64,000 bases of DNA from Hyphomicrobiales bacterium. GTDB lineage: Bacteria > Pseudomonadota > Alphaproteobacteria > Rhizobiales > Rhizobiaceae. The first letter of the stretch is position 1. Every line of letters begins with the position of its first letter. A program made the translations under genes and the position numbers. The DNA lies in assembly GCA_900467185.1 (NCBI GenBank), contig UBPA01000004.1:62001-126000 (forward strand), read 5' to 3'. Below the pieces are notes generated by a model. The model saw only the letters and a list, made by a program, of their open reading frames with translations. It was not told where the DNA came from and ran no database searches. Below are positions 9,407-18,840 of this stretch, one piece after another.

Positions 9407-10069
9407 CTACTTGCGGATCTCGTCGTAAGGGATCCGGAAGACGGCATCGTCCATCGGCATGCCGGTCTTCACATTGAAGATCATCACGGACGTATCCTTC
9501 TTCTGCGGATCGGTGATCGTCCACTGGCGAAGGTCGTAGGTTTTCGGATCGAACATCATGGTGATGGTGCTGTCGCCGAAGATCGAGCGGTCGCCGAGCA
9601 CGATGGTGATCAGGTCCGTCTCTTCCTTCACGTCGCGCACCGTCTTGCCCGAGAGATCGATGGAATTGGACAGAAGCAGGTTCAGCGGCGTCTTCGACAG
9701 GGGATAGAGATCCCAGGTCTTGAGCTTCTGGTTGCCGATGACGACCGACTTGCCGTCGGCAATGACGCGCATCGGCGACGGCGCCTCGTAGTTGAAACGG
9801 ATGCGGCCGGGACGGCTGATGAAGAACTTTCCGCCCGTCTGCTCGCCGCGCGGGCCGAACTGGACGAACTCGCCGCTCATCGTCTTCACGGATGCGAAAT
9901 GATCGGCGATCTTCTGCGCCGTGGCGGTCGATTGCGCCGCGGCCGGGTCGAGCGGCAGCCCGAGGGTCGCCAGCACGCCGAAAACCGCCACGCCTGCCAC
10001 GAAGCTGCGCCGCGACAGGAGCGACCGATCCGTCTGTCCCGTCCTGTCGGTCGTTCGTGTCTCTGTCAT
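9407..10069 (-). CDS. lolA: LolA-family outer-membrane lipoprotein carrier protein
   Basis: A 220-residue periplasmic protein with a twin-arginine-like leader (SRRSFVAGVAVFGVLATLG, residues 19-37, then AAAQS as probable cleavage site). The mature part has the LolA fold signature: QKIADHFASVKTMSGEFVQ, GGKFFISRPGRIRFNYE, DGKSVVIGNQKLKTWDLYPLSKTPLNLLL and a C-terminal MDDAVFRIP. LolA accepts mature lipoproteins released by LolCDE and delivers them to the outer membrane. Family members usually use Sec; whether this RR-containing leader is truly Tat-dependent is open. It lies between ftsK (upstream, same strand) and xth, an order common in rhizobia. Confidence 0.9.
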   Translation of the reverse strand: MTETRTTDRTGQTDRSLLSRRSFVAGVAVFGVLATLGLPLDPAAAQSTATAQKIADHFASVKTMSGEFVQFGPRGEQTGGKFFISRPGRIRFNYEAPSPMRVIADGKSVVIGNQKLKTWDLYPLSKTPLNLLLSNSIDLSGKTVRDVKEETDLITIVLGDRSIFGDSTITMMFDPKTYDLRQWTITDPQKKDTSVMIFNVKTGMPMDDAVFRIPYDEIRK

Positions 10070-10125
10070 GGGAAACTCCTGTTCAATCTCTGCGTGATGT
10101 GGCGCGCAACTGCGGCACCTTCAAG

Positions 10126-10215
10126 ACCTCATCGGGCAAGACCTCAACGGGGAAGACCTCATCGGGGAAGACCGCAGAAGGCACGACCGCGCAGGACAAG
10201 ACCGCGCGTCCCGAT
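10126..10215. repeat. 15-bp tandem repeat (about 6 degenerate copies)
   Basis: Units start at 10126, 10141, 10156, 10171, 10186 and 10201. The first three are nearly identical (ACCTCATCGGGCAAG type); the last three decay. The array fills most of the 167-bp gap between the ftsK stop and the lolA start. Confidence 0.85.
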
Positions 10216-10236
10216 CGGACGGACCACAGAACGCCT

Positions 10237-12861
10237 TCAGCGTCCGCTGATCTCGTCTTCCGTCGGCACGAGGATTTCGCGCTTGCCGGCATGGTTGGCC
10301 GCGCCGATGATGCCTTCCTTCTCCATGCGCTCGATCAGCGAGGCGGCCCGGTTGTAGCCGATGCCGAGTCGGCGCTGGACATAAGAGGTCGAGGCCTTGC
10401 CGTCGCGCAGCACGATCGCCACGGCCTGGTCGTAGGGGTCGTCGGACTCCGACAGGTTGCCGGTGCCGGCCGGCCCGCCGCCATTGCCGCCCTCGCCGTC
10501 GTCTTCGCCGTCGTCCTCGGTGATCGCATCGAGATAGTCCGGCGCCCCTTGCGTCTTCAGGTAGGAGACGATCTGCTCGACCTCGTTGTCCGACACGAAG
10601 GGTCCGTGGACGCGCTGGATGCGCCCGCCGCCGGCCATGTAGAGCATGTCGCCCTGACCCAGCAGCTGCTCTGCGCCCTGCTCGCCCAGAATGGTGCGAC
10701 TGTCGATCTTCGACGTCACCTGGAAGGAGATGCGGGTGGGGAAGTTCGCCTTGATCGTACCGGTGATGACGTCGACGGACGGACGCTGCGTCGCCATGAT
10801 GACATGGATGCCGGCGGCACGGGCCATCTGGGCGAGCCGCTGCACGGCACCCTCGATGTCCTTGCCGGCCACCATCATCAGGTCGGCCATTTCGTCGATG
10901 ATCACGACGATATAGGGCATCGGCTGCAGGTCGAACTCCTCCGTCTCGTAGGTCGCCTCGCCGGTCTGGCGGTCGAACCCGGTCTGCACCGTGCGGCTGA
11001 TCGCCTCGCCCTTCTCCAGCGCCTGCTCGACGCGGGAGTTGAAGCCGTCGATATTGCGCACGCCGATCTTCGACATCTTCTTGTAGCGCTCTTCCATCTC
11101 GCGCACCGTCCACTTCAGCGCCACGACGGCCTTCTTCGGATCGGTCACCACGGGCGAGAGCAGATGCGGGATACCGTCATAGACGGAGAGTTCGAGCATC
11201 TTCGGATCGATCATGATCAGCCGGCACTGGTCCGGCGTCATGCGGTAGAGAATGGACAGGATCATCGTGTTGATCGCGACCGACTTGCCCGAGCCGGTGG
11301 TGCCGGCCACGAGCAGATGCGGCATCTTGGCGATATCGGTGATGACGGGTTCGCCGCCGATCGTCTTGCCGAGCGCCATGGCGAGCTTCGCCTTGCTGCC
11401 TTCGAAATCCCGGGAGCCGATCAGTTCGCGCAGATAGACCGTCTCGCGGCGCTGGTTCGGCAGTTCGATGCCGATCGCATTGCGGCCGGGCACGACGGCG
11501 ACGCGGGCGGCGATCGCGCTCATCGAGCGGGCGATATCGTCGGCAAGGCCGATGACGCGGGAGGACTTGATGCCCGGTGCCGGTTCCAGTTCGTAGAGCG
11601 TGACGACGGGGCCGGGACGGACATGGATGATCTCGCCCTTGACGCCGAAGTCCTCGAGCACGCCTTCCAGCATGCGGGCATTCTGCTCCAGCGCATCCGC
11701 CGAGAGCGTCGCGTCGCGCACGACGTTCTTCGGTTCGCTGAGGAACGCGAGCGGCGGCAGGGTAAAGGTGCCGTCGCCATGGGCCTGCCGCTCGAAGGCG
11801 GCTTCCGGAGCGCGCGGTCGCGGCTGTGCGGCAACGACGCGGCCGGCGACGGGCGCGCGACGGGCGGCCGGAGCGATCGGCATGTCGTCATCGCCGGAAA
11901 GAAGACCCGACGGCAGCATGTCGTCCGCATCGTCCGCGTCATCCGCATCGTCCATGTCGAAGCCCGGATCGCGGCGCGGTGTGGCCGGACCGTCGAGGGA
12001 CGGCTCGACGCGCACGGCGGACTTGCGCCGCACCGGCTCGTTCAGCGTGCCGAACTCGTCGTCGTTGAAATCGTAAGGCTCGTCGAAATCGCGGTCGGGT
12101 GCCGGCTTGCGGCGGGCGAGACCGAAGAGGCGGCGGAACCGGGCCTGCGTCGTGTAGCGCATATGCGTGAACGCGCCGGCGAGGAACATGACGAACCCGC
12201 CGCCCGCCTCGTCGTCCTCGATCTCCTCGCGCACGGTCTTCGCCTTGCTCGGCGTCACGACCGGCGCCTCCTCCTCGTCGGGATCGGCAACGCCGAAAAG
12301 ACCGGCGGCATAGACGAGGAAGACGGTCGCGGGAATGGCGATGATCGCGCCGAGCACGGTGGCGAAATTGCCGGTCGGATACTCCCCGGTGATCAGCGCC
12401 GGCAGGCGCAGGATCATGTCGCCGAAGACGCCGCCCAGCCCGTTGGGCAGAGGCCAGGTGACCGGTGCCGGCACGCAGGAGAGCGCCGCTGCGGCGAGAA
12501 CCGAGCCGACGAACCAGGAGACGCCGCGCTTGATGACCTTGTCGAACGGCTTGTTGCCGATGAGGACCAAAGCCCAGGCCAGCACGGGCAGCAGCGCCAC
12601 GACGCTGCCGATCCCGAAGAACTGCATCATCCCGTCGGCAAAGGCCGCGCCGCCCGTGCCGAGAATATTGGTCGGCGGGTTGGCCGTGGCATAGGAGAAG
12701 CTCGGGTCTGCCACGTTCCAGGTGGACAGGGCGGCAACCGCCGCCATCAGCAGCGCGAACAGCGCGTAGCCGGCCAGCGCCACCGACTGGCGCCACACGA
12801 AGGCCGACAGCACGAACCTGTCGGACCGGGTGTCGAATGCCGCCTGATTGCTTCTCGCCAT
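10237..12861 (-). CDS. ftsK: DNA translocase FtsK
   Basis: An 874-residue septal DNA pump. The N-terminal ~180 residues hold about four membrane helices that anchor it at the division site. A Pro/Ala/acidic linker follows (about 190-360), shorter than in E. coli. The RecA-like motor has Walker A GTTGSGKS near residue 520 and Walker [13 protein letters not shown] near 653, with [21 protein letters not shown] after it. The gamma winged helix that reads KOPS sequences covers about the last 65 residues ([18 protein letters not shown]). It clears chromosome ends from the septum and activates XerCD at dif; xerC is also in this window. A full CtrA box lies upstream at 12965-12980, suggesting cell-cycle control. 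Confidence 0.97.
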   Translation of the reverse strand: MARSNQAAFDTRSDRFVLSAFVWRQSVALAGYALFALLMAAVAALSTWNVADPSFSYATANPPTNILGTGGAAFADGMMQFFGIGSVVALLPVLAWALVLIGNKPFDKVIKRGVSWFVGSVLAAAALSCVPAPVTWPLPNGLGGVFGDMILRLPALITGEYPTGNFATVLGAIIAIPATVFLVYAAGLFGVADPDEEEAPVVTPSKAKTVREEIEDDEAGGGFVMFLAGAFTHMRYTTQARFRRLFGLARRKPAPDRDFDEPYDFNDDEFGTLNEPVRRKSAVRVEPSLDGPATPRRDPGFDMDDADDADDADDMLPSGLLSGDDDMPIAPAARRAPVAGRVVAAQPRPRAPEAAFERQAHGDGTFTLPPLAFLSEPKNVVRDATLSADALEQNARMLEGVLEDFGVKGEIIHVRPGPVVTLYELEPAPGIKSSRVIGLADDIARSMSAIAARVAVVPGRNAIGIELPNQRRETVYLRELIGSRDFEGSKAKLAMALGKTIGGEPVITDIAKMPHLLVAGTTGSGKSVAINTMILSILYRMTPDQCRLIMIDPKMLELSVYDGIPHLLSPVVTDPKKAVVALKWTVREMEERYKKMSKIGVRNIDGFNSRVEQALEKGEAISRTVQTGFDRQTGEATYETEEFDLQPMPYIVVIIDEMADLMMVAGKDIEGAVQRLAQMARAAGIHVIMATQRPSVDVITGTIKANFPTRISFQVTSKIDSRTILGEQGAEQLLGQGDMLYMAGGGRIQRVHGPFVSDNEVEQIVSYLKTQGAPDYLDAITEDDGEDDGEGGNGGGPAGTGNLSESDDPYDQAVAIVLRDGKASTSYVQRRLGIGYNRAASLIERMEKEGIIGAANHAGKREILVPTEDEISGR

Positions 12862-12964
12862 GGAAAAATCTGCCTGTCCTGATCGCCGAAGCGCCCCGAT
12901 CGTCAGAAACGCCCCGATCGTCTGAAAGAAAAGGCGCCCCAGCCCGCAGGGTAGGCAGAGAGAG

Positions 12965-12980
12965 TTAAAGGTCCATTAAC
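12965..12980. promoter_or_regulatory. CtrA-type box upstream of ftsK
   Basis: TTAA (12965-12968), 7 bp, then TTAAC (12976-12980) matches the full alphaproteobacterial CtrA consensus TTAA-N7-TTAAC. It lies about 105 bp upstream of the ftsK start in the gap before the next gene. Confidence 0.7.
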
Positions 12981-13036
12981 CATGCCCGCCTGGATGGCAT
13001 GGGCCGGCAAAAATCGACGTGTGACCCGTCCTGACG

Positions 13037-13369
13037 CTACAGGACCGCCTGATCGCCGATGCCGAGCGCCCGCTGTGCGTCGCGCACCCGCTCCGGCGCA
13101 TCCGCCAGCTTGTAGCCGGCCTCCAGCAGCCGTGTCGTGTGGATCTTGTTGTAGATGAAGGCCCAGATGATGCCGACGATGAACCAGCCGAGACCGACGC
13201 CGATGAAGCCGGCGATCATGCCCACGACGATCATGCCGAGGCCGAGCCCCACATCCCCCCGCAGCAGCGCCGGAATGCCGCCGAAGAAGAGACTGGTCCA
13301 GCTGAAGCCGTAATAACCGATCTTCGTCATGCCGGTGCCGGGATGTTGCAGGCGGATCGCAGTGGCCAT
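13037..13369 (-). CDS. Small membrane protein of unknown function
   Basis: A 110-residue protein I do not recognise beyond its architecture. The N-terminus (MATAIRLQHPGTGMTKIGYYGFSWT) is followed by a 15-residue re-entrant-looking hydrophobic stretch (SLFFGGIPALLRGD), then two strongly hydrophobic segments (about 45-62 and 64-80) rich in Gly, and a cytoplasmic-looking C-terminal helix with KLADAPERVRDAQRALGI. The FSWTSLFFGGIPALLRGD part recalls DUF2628/TM2-like small membrane proteins, but this is weak. The start at 13369 has GGAG at good spacing. It is monocistronic: an amtB terminator lies upstream and the ftsK leader downstream. Confidence 0.75.
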   Translation of the reverse strand: MATAIRLQHPGTGMTKIGYYGFSWTSLFFGGIPALLRGDVGLGLGMIVVGMIAGFIGVGLGWFIVGIIWAFIYNKIHTTRLLEAGYKLADAPERVRDAQRALGIGDQAVL

Positions 13370-13522
13370 GATGGTCTCCAATGAGGGAAACCGAAAGTTG
13401 AAAATTTTTTCGCGCGGAGTCAATCGGCAACCTGCAGGACGCCTGAAAAATCATAGGCGCCGAACGGCCGGCAGACGACACAGACCGGGAGAGACAGGCC
13501 GGGAACAGGCGCGCTTGAACGC

Positions 13523-13547
13523 AAAAACCCGGCAGGTGACTGCCGGG
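13523..13547 (-). terminator. Rho-independent terminator after amtB
   Basis: On the minus strand an 8-bp stem (CCCGGCAG, arms 13540-13547 and 13528-13535, 4-nt loop) runs into T5. It lies 65 bp past the amtB stop. Confidence 0.88.
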
Positions 13548-13611
13548 CTTGACGATCGTGCGCCCGCGGGCGCGGGGGAAACCGGCTTTCGGCCGGTCTC
13601 CTGCAAAGCGC

Positions 13612-14979
13612 TTACGAGTGGTAGGCCGCTTCGCCGTGGCTTGCGAGGTCGAGACCTTCGCGCTCGGCTTCGACCGGGACACGCAGGCCGACGATGACGT
13701 CGACGAGCTTGTAGAGGATCGCCGAACCGATGCCGCACCAGATGATGGTGATGCCGACGGCCTTGATCTGCGTGAAGACCTGCGCGCCCATCGTGACGCC
13801 TTCGGCATAGCCAATGCCGCCCAGCGAGGCGCTGGCGAAGACGCCCGTTGCGATGGCGCCGAAGATGCCGCCGACGCAGTGGACGCCGAAGACGTCAGCC
13901 GTGTCGTCGTAGCCGAACTTGTTCTTCACGACCGAGACGAAGAAGTAGCAGAGCGGCGAGACGATGAGGCCGAGAACGATCGCGCCCATGGGGCCGACGA
14001 TGCCGGCAGCCGGGGTGACGGCGACGAGGCCGGCAACCATGCCCGAAGCGCCGCCGAGCATGGAGGCCTTGCCGCGGGTGAAGGTTTCCACGATCGACCA
14101 GGAGACGATGGCAGCGGCCGTCGCGACGAAGGTGTTGACCGTTGCGAGCATCGCGCCGCCGGAGGCTTCGAGGTTGGAACCGGCGTTGAAGCCGAACCAG
14201 CCGACCCAGAGCATGGAGGCACCGACCATCGTCAGCGTCATCGAATGCGGGGCCATCATGTCCTTGCCGAAGCCGGTGCGCTTGCCGACCATCAGGGCGC
14301 CGAGGAGACCGGCGATACCGGCATTGATGTGAACGACCGTGCCGCCTGCGAAGTCAAGCGCGCCCATCTTGAAGAGGAGGCCGTTGGCATCCCAGACCAT
14401 GTGCGCGACCGGGAAGTACACGAACGTGACCCAGAGGGCGCAGAACAGGACGGAGGCCGAGAACTTGATGCGTTCGGCGAAGGCGCCGACGATGAGGGCA
14501 GGCGTGATCGCCGCGAACGTCATCTGGAAGACGACGAAGATGTATTCGGGAATGACGACGCCGGCGGAGAAGGTTGCCGCCGTGGAATCCTTGGTCACGC
14601 CGGACAGGAACATCTTGGCGGTACCGCCCCAGTAGGCGCTCTCGGATCCGCCGAAGGCGAAGGAGTAGCCGTAGGTGACCCAGATCAGCATGACGGTGGC
14701 GCCGATGACGGTGCACTGCATGAGAACCGACAGCATGTTCTTGGTGCGCACCAGGCCGCCGTAGAACAGGGCGAGGCCGGGGATGAGCATGAAGAGAACC
14801 AGAATGGTCGAGACGAACATGAAGGCGGTGTCGCCCTTGTCCGGAACCGGCAGGGCGGCTGCCGTTTCGGCAACGGCCGGCGCCGCGGTGTCCTGGGCAA
14901 ATGCGACAACCGGCGCCAGGAAGGCGGCCGTTGCGGCGCCGAAGCGTCCGAGGGTTGTCGAGAATGTGTGAGATGTCAT
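13612..14979 (-). CDS. amtB: Ammonium transporter AmtB
   Basis: A 455-residue inner-membrane ammonium channel with a cleavable signal peptide (cleavage after AFAQ near residue 29) and eleven membrane helices. Family motifs are FMLIPGLALFYGGLVRTKN, the helix with VYFPVAHMVW holding the first pore His, DFAGGTVVHINAGIAGL, and FGVHCVGGIFGAI with the second pore His. Helices close to the amtB norm are visible, and the C-terminal tail (EREGLDLASHGEAAY) contains the conserved segment that receives GlnK. It is downstream of glnK with a 30-bp gap in the standard glnK-amtB operon, so it should be induced under nitrogen limitation and blocked by unmodified GlnK. Confidence 0.97.
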   Translation of the reverse strand: MTSHTFSTTLGRFGAATAAFLAPVVAFAQDTAAPAVAETAAALPVPDKGDTAFMFVSTILVLFMLIPGLALFYGGLVRTKNMLSVLMQCTVIGATVMLIWVTYGYSFAFGGSESAYWGGTAKMFLSGVTKDSTAATFSAGVVIPEYIFVVFQMTFAAITPALIVGAFAERIKFSASVLFCALWVTFVYFPVAHMVWDANGLLFKMGALDFAGGTVVHINAGIAGLLGALMVGKRTGFGKDMMAPHSMTLTMVGASMLWVGWFGFNAGSNLEASGGAMLATVNTFVATAAAIVSWSIVETFTRGKASMLGGASGMVAGLVAVTPAAGIVGPMGAIVLGLIVSPLCYFFVSVVKNKFGYDDTADVFGVHCVGGIFGAIATGVFASASLGGIGYAEGVTMGAQVFTQIKAVGITIIWCGIGSAILYKLVDVIVGLRVPVEAEREGLDLASHGEAAYHS

Positions 14980-15009
14980 GTGAAGAAAGCTCCCTCTAAC
15001 AGCCGTGGC

Positions 15010-15366
<357 letters not shown>

Positions 15367-15435
15367 TCATCTGCGGCTCACGTGCCGTCTTTGCATGCCG
15401 ATGAGCCTTGTTTCCCCAACGACCGCTCAGTTCTA

Positions 15436-15451
15436 TTCAAGGCGCGTGCCA
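15436..15451 (-). promoter_or_regulatory. Sigma-54-like promoter of glnK-amtB
   Basis: On the minus strand TGGCACG is followed by CGCC and TTGAA, giving the -24 GG and a -12 element in the right register (GG-N10-GA). The canonical -12 GC is GA here. A start site near 15425 would leave a leader of about 75 nt. No clear NtrC site was found upstream. Confidence 0.5.
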
Positions 15452-15560
15452 GTTCCGCGTCAGGGCGAAAAATAGATGAAAAGACACGAAATCACCGCAT
15501 TCGCCGAAGGGTCATCAGCGAAACGTTAAATATTGGCCAGATTTTCAGGCTAAAAATTGT

Positions 15561-15578
15561 GCAAATTTAAAAATTTGC
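15561..15578. repeat. 18-bp perfect AT-rich palindrome
   Basis: GCAAATTT (15561-15568), AA, AAATTTGC (15571-15578). It sits 8 bp beyond the tesB stop and about 110 bp upstream of the glnK promoter. It lacks the G+C-rich stem of a terminator; it might be an operator. Confidence 0.6.
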
Positions 15579-15585
15579 CGAAGAC

Positions 15586-16485
15586 TTAGTCATTTGCCTT
15601 TTTCCGAATCAGTCCTTCCTGAGCGACGGAGGCGATCAGGTTTCCGGCGCGATCGAACAGGCTGCCGCGGTTCATGCCGCGCGCGCCGCTCGTGCTGGGG
15701 CTGTCCTGCGTATAGAGCAGCCAGTCGTCGAGCTTCGCCGGGCGATGGAACCACATGGCGTGGTCGAGGCTCGCCACCTGCATGCTGCGGTCGAAGATCG
15801 AGGTGCCATGGGCGCGCAGCGAGGTGTCGAGCAGCGTCATGTCGGAGAGATAGGCAAGCACCGCCGCCTGCAGCGGCCGGTCGTCCGGCACCGCGCCCGT
15901 CGCCTTGACCCAGACGTGCTGGACCGGCTCCTGCTGCTCGCGCGAGAAGTAGTGCGTCAGCGACACGGGGCGGATCTCGATCGGCCGCGGCTGCTCCCAG
16001 TAGCGCCGGATCGCCTCCGGCGCGTTCGCCACGAACATCGCCTTCATCTCCGCTTCGCCCATCAGCTCTTCCGGCTGCGGCACCGCCAGCGGTGCCACCT
16101 GGTGTTCCAGCCCCTCTTCCTCCACCTGGAAGGAGGCCGACAGCGCGAAGATCGCCGCGCCGTGCTGGATCGCCACCACGCGCCGCGTGGTGAAGCTGCC
16201 GCCGTCGCGGATCCGGTCGACCTCGTAGATGATCGGCACGGTGGGATCGCCCGGCCGCATGAAATAGGCGTGGAGCGAATGCACGAGACGGTCCGCGGTC
16301 ACCGTGCGCTGCGCGGCCACCAGCGCCTGCCCGATCACCTGCCCGCCGAACACCCGCTGCCAGCCGACCTGCGGCGACACGCCGCGGAAGAGGTTTTCCT
16401 CCAGCGTCTCCAGATCGAGCGTCTGGAGGAGCACGTCCATGGCGGTCGCGGCGATGGCGGTTTCGGACGGGGCATCATTGGACAT
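15586..16485 (-). CDS. tesB: Acyl-CoA thioesterase II
   Basis: A 299-residue double-hotdog thioesterase that hydrolyses medium- and long-chain acyl-CoA. Visible family segments are VFGGQVIGQALVAAQRTV (N-terminal hotdog), HSLHAYFMRPGDP, and in the second hotdog AYLSDMTLLDTSLRAHG with the catalytic Asp, followed by SLDHAMWFHRPAKLDDWLLY and ARGMNRGSLFD with Gln replaced by Asn or Ser at the catalytic region. The start at 16485 (MSNDAPSET) follows a GGAG site; nine upstream codons are discounted. It is divergent from the UbiH-type hydroxylase gene and in the same direction as glnK. Confidence 0.93.
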   Translation of the reverse strand: MSNDAPSETAIAATAMDVLLQTLDLETLEENLFRGVSPQVGWQRVFGGQVIGQALVAAQRTVTADRLVHSLHAYFMRPGDPTVPIIYEVDRIRDGGSFTTRRVVAIQHGAAIFALSASFQVEEEGLEHQVAPLAVPQPEELMGEAEMKAMFVANAPEAIRRYWEQPRPIEIRPVSLTHYFSREQQEPVQHVWVKATGAVPDDRPLQAAVLAYLSDMTLLDTSLRAHGTSIFDRSMQVASLDHAMWFHRPAKLDDWLLYTQDSPSTSGARGMNRGSLFDRAGNLIASVAQEGLIRKKAND

Positions 16486-16563
16486 TGCGCGGTCTCCGGC
16501 GGTAGGAAGCATGACGTCGATGATCTATATAGCGCTGAAGCACAAGAGCGAAGGACGGGACGG

Positions 16564-17775
16564 ATGATCGATCTATTGGTGGCAGGCGGCGGATATGTCG
16601 GGCTCTCGCTGGCGGTCGCGGTCAAGACGGCGGCGCCGCATCTGTCCGTCACGCTGATCGACGGCGCGCCGGAGGGCGCCTGGCGCGGCGACGAGCGGGC
16701 CTCCGCGATCGCCGCCGCCGCGTCCGCCATGCTCGACGTGATGGGCATCTGGCAGACGATCGCGCCGGAGGCCGAGCCGATCCGCCGCATGGTCATCACC
16801 GATTCCAAAACCGCCGATCCCGTTCGCCCCGTCTTCCTCACCTTCGAGGGCGACGCGGATGCGGAGCGTCCCTTCGCGCACATGGTTCCGAACGTCGCGC
16901 TCGTCGGCGCGCTGCGCGACAAGGCGGCAAGCCTCGGCATCGACATCCGCGCCTCCACGACCGCGCGCGGCTTTACCGCCGACGATCACGCCGTTCGGCT
17001 GAAGCTGGCCGATGGCGGCGAGATCGAGGCCCGCCTTCTGGTCGCCTGCGATGGCGTGCGTTCCAGGCTGCGCGATGCGGCCGGCATCAAAACGGTGAAT
17101 TTCGACTATGCCCAGTCCGGCATCGTCACCACGGTCGAGCACGAGCGCCCGCATGACGGCACGGCCGAGGAGCACTTTCTCCCGGCCGGTCCCTTCGCCA
17201 CGCTCCCCCTGAAAGGCAATCGCTCGTCGCTCGTCTGGACGGAGCGGACGGAGGACGCAAACCGCCTTATCGAAAGCGACGACCTCGTGTTCGAGGCCGA
17301 GCTCGAACGCCGCTTCGGCCACAAGCTCGGCACGCTGAAGGTGGTCGGCGGCCGCCGCGCCTTCCCGCTCGGGCTGACGCTCGCGCGCGCCTTCGTCGCC
17401 AACCGCTTCGCGCTCGCCGGCGATTCGGCCCATGGCATCCACCCCATCTCCGGGCAGGGCCTCAATCTCGGCTTCAAGGATGTGGCGGCTCTGGCTGAAA
17501 CCATCGTGGATGCCGATCGCCTCGGCCTCGACATCGGCTCGCTCGCCGTCCTCGAGCGCTACCAGACCTGGCGCCGTTTCGATACGGTGCGCATGGGCGT
17601 GACGACGGACGTGCTGAACCGGCTGTTTTCCAACGACATCATGCCGGTGCGCGTGCTGCGCGATGTCGGGCTCGGCCTCGTGGATCGCCTGACCCCGCTC
17701 AAAGCCTTCTTCATCCGCCAGGCGGGCACGGCCGCCGGCAGCGATCCGAAGCTGCTCACGGGCAAGGCGATCTGA
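16564..17775 (+). CDS. UbiH/UbiF/COQ6-family FAD-dependent hydroxylase
   Basis: A 403-residue flavin monooxygenase of the ubiquinone-hydroxylase group, which adds hydroxyl groups to the benzoquinone ring. It has the N-terminal FAD motif VAGGGYVGLSLAVA (6-19), ERASAIAAAASAMLDVMGIW matching the family RAxAL segment, the DG motif LLVACDGVRSRLRD, and the second FAD motif FALAGDSAHGIHPISGQGLNLGFKDVAAL. Which ring position it hydroxylates cannot be told; rhizobia often use broad-specificity enzymes such as UbiL or UbiM. The ATG at 16564 has AAGGAC upstream. It is divergent from tesB with 78 bp between starts. Confidence 0.9.
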   Translation: MIDLLVAGGGYVGLSLAVAVKTAAPHLSVTLIDGAPEGAWRGDERASAIAAAASAMLDVMGIWQTIAPEAEPIRRMVITDSKTADPVRPVFLTFEGDADAERPFAHMVPNVALVGALRDKAASLGIDIRASTTARGFTADDHAVRLKLADGGEIEARLLVACDGVRSRLRDAAGIKTVNFDYAQSGIVTTVEHERPHDGTAEEHFLPAGPFATLPLKGNRSSLVWTERTEDANRLIESDDLVFEAELERRFGHKLGTLKVVGGRRAFPLGLTLARAFVANRFALAGDSAHGIHPISGQGLNLGFKDVAALAETIVDADRLGLDIGSLAVLERYQTWRRFDTVRMGVTTDVLNRLFSNDIMPVRVLRDVGLGLVDRLTPLKAFFIRQAGTAAGSDPKLLTGKAI

Positions 17776-17814
17776 ACGACCGGCCGGCATGTCGTGCCGA
17801 CAAGACCGGGACCG

Positions 17815-18003
17815 TCAGTCCTCGATCTTGCGGGCCTCGGAAATCAGCATGATGGGAATGCCGTCGCGGATGGGATAGGCGAGCCGTGCCTTTTCCGACA
17901 CGAGTTCGTTTTCCGCCGCGCGGTAGCTCAGCCGCCCCTTGGTGAGCGGGCAGACGAGAAGCTCGAGCAGCTTCGGATCGACGCGGCGGGTCCTCTCGTC
18001 CAT
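17815..18003 (-). CDS. Trm112-family (YcaR-like) small protein
   Basis: A 62-residue protein with the Trm112/UPF0434 pattern: [19 protein letters not shown] (9-27), then a C-terminal [18 protein letters not shown]. Only one cysteine remains, so a zinc site is not retained. In eukaryotes Trm112 activates methyltransferases; bacterial homologues are uncharacterised and often sit near lpxK/kdsB or, in rhizobia, next to a LON-domain gene as here. It starts 8 bp after the LON gene stop and is probably co-transcribed with it. Confidence 0.88.
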   Translation of the reverse strand: MDERTRRVDPKLLELLVCPLTKGRLSYRAAENELVSEKARLAYPIRDGIPIMLISEARKIED

Positions 18004-18011
18004 CGGAAAAC

Positions 18012-18677
18012 CTACTGCAGCATGGTTTCGATGTCGCCGAAGGTCTTGGCCAGCACGATCTCGGTGATCGCGATCAGCGTATCGGCGCGCGTCTTCAGGT
18101 CCGGCGCCTCCAGCAGCGCCTGCTTTTCGGCCGGGCCGTAGGGCAGCATCATGGCCATGGAGTTGACCAGCGTCGTGTTGCCGGCGCGCTCCACGCTCTC
18201 CCAGTCGGCTTCCAGCTTGTTGGTGTCGAGATAGGCCTTGAAGGCGGCGAGCAGCGCCTCGCGGTCCACCTGCGCCTCGTCTTCGGATTCCGAGAGATCG
18301 CCGGCAAAGGGCGTGATCTTGAAGGTGCGATACCCCTTGACCGGGTGCATCTCGTCGAACAGGCGGAAGCGGCAGATGCCGGTCAGCGAGGTGATGTAGC
18401 GCCCGTCCTCCATCTCGGCAAACGACGTGATGCGGCCGACGCAGCCGACCTGACACAGCGCCTGGCTGTCCTCGCGATGGTCGGTCAGCGAGGGCTGGAC
18501 CATGCCGATCAGGCGGTTGCCGCAGAGCGCATCGTCGAACATGGCGAGGTAGCGCGGCTCGAAGATGTTGAGCGGCAGCTGCGAGCCCGGCAGCAACAGA
18601 ACGCCGGTCAGCGGAAACACCGGAATGACGTCCGGAATATCCTTCGGCTTCAGGTAACGTGCATTTCCGACCTGCAT
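18012..18677 (-). CDS. LON-substrate-binding-domain protein
   Basis: A 221-residue protein consisting of a Lon N-terminal-type domain only: [70 protein letters not shown]. No AAA+ or protease domain follows, so it is not Lon itself; such stand-alone proteins are widespread in alphaproteobacteria with unknown function. ATG 18677 (MQVGNARYL) is chosen because rhizobial homologues begin this way and GGAG lies 10 nt before it; an upstream ATG exists at 18719. It is followed by the Trm112-like gene and preceded by the CnoX-like gene on the same strand. Confidence 0.9.
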   Translation of the reverse strand: MQVGNARYLKPKDIPDVIPVFPLTGVLLLPGSQLPLNIFEPRYLAMFDDALCGNRLIGMVQPSLTDHREDSQALCQVGCVGRITSFAEMEDGRYITSLTGICRFRLFDEMHPVKGYRTFKITPFAGDLSESEDEAQVDREALLAAFKAYLDTNKLEADWESVERAGNTTLVNSMAMMLPYGPAEKQALLEAPDLKTRADTLIAITEIVLAKTFGDIETMLQ

Positions 18678-18840
18678 CTCAGGCAAACTCCGCCGTATCT
18701 CGGGCAACGGACCGATCATCGGCCCGTCCGCCTCGCATTATGGGATGACATGGTGCGCTCGGCCGAAATCTCAAGCGGGAATCATGGCGATGGGGATGCG
18801 GCATGTCGAACCGGAGGAAACGGCTCCGGCGCGAAAAAGT

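Noticed and set aside
10126-10215. CRISPR-like regular repeats
   Set aside because: Units are 15 bp without spacers and decay gradually; no cas genes are present.
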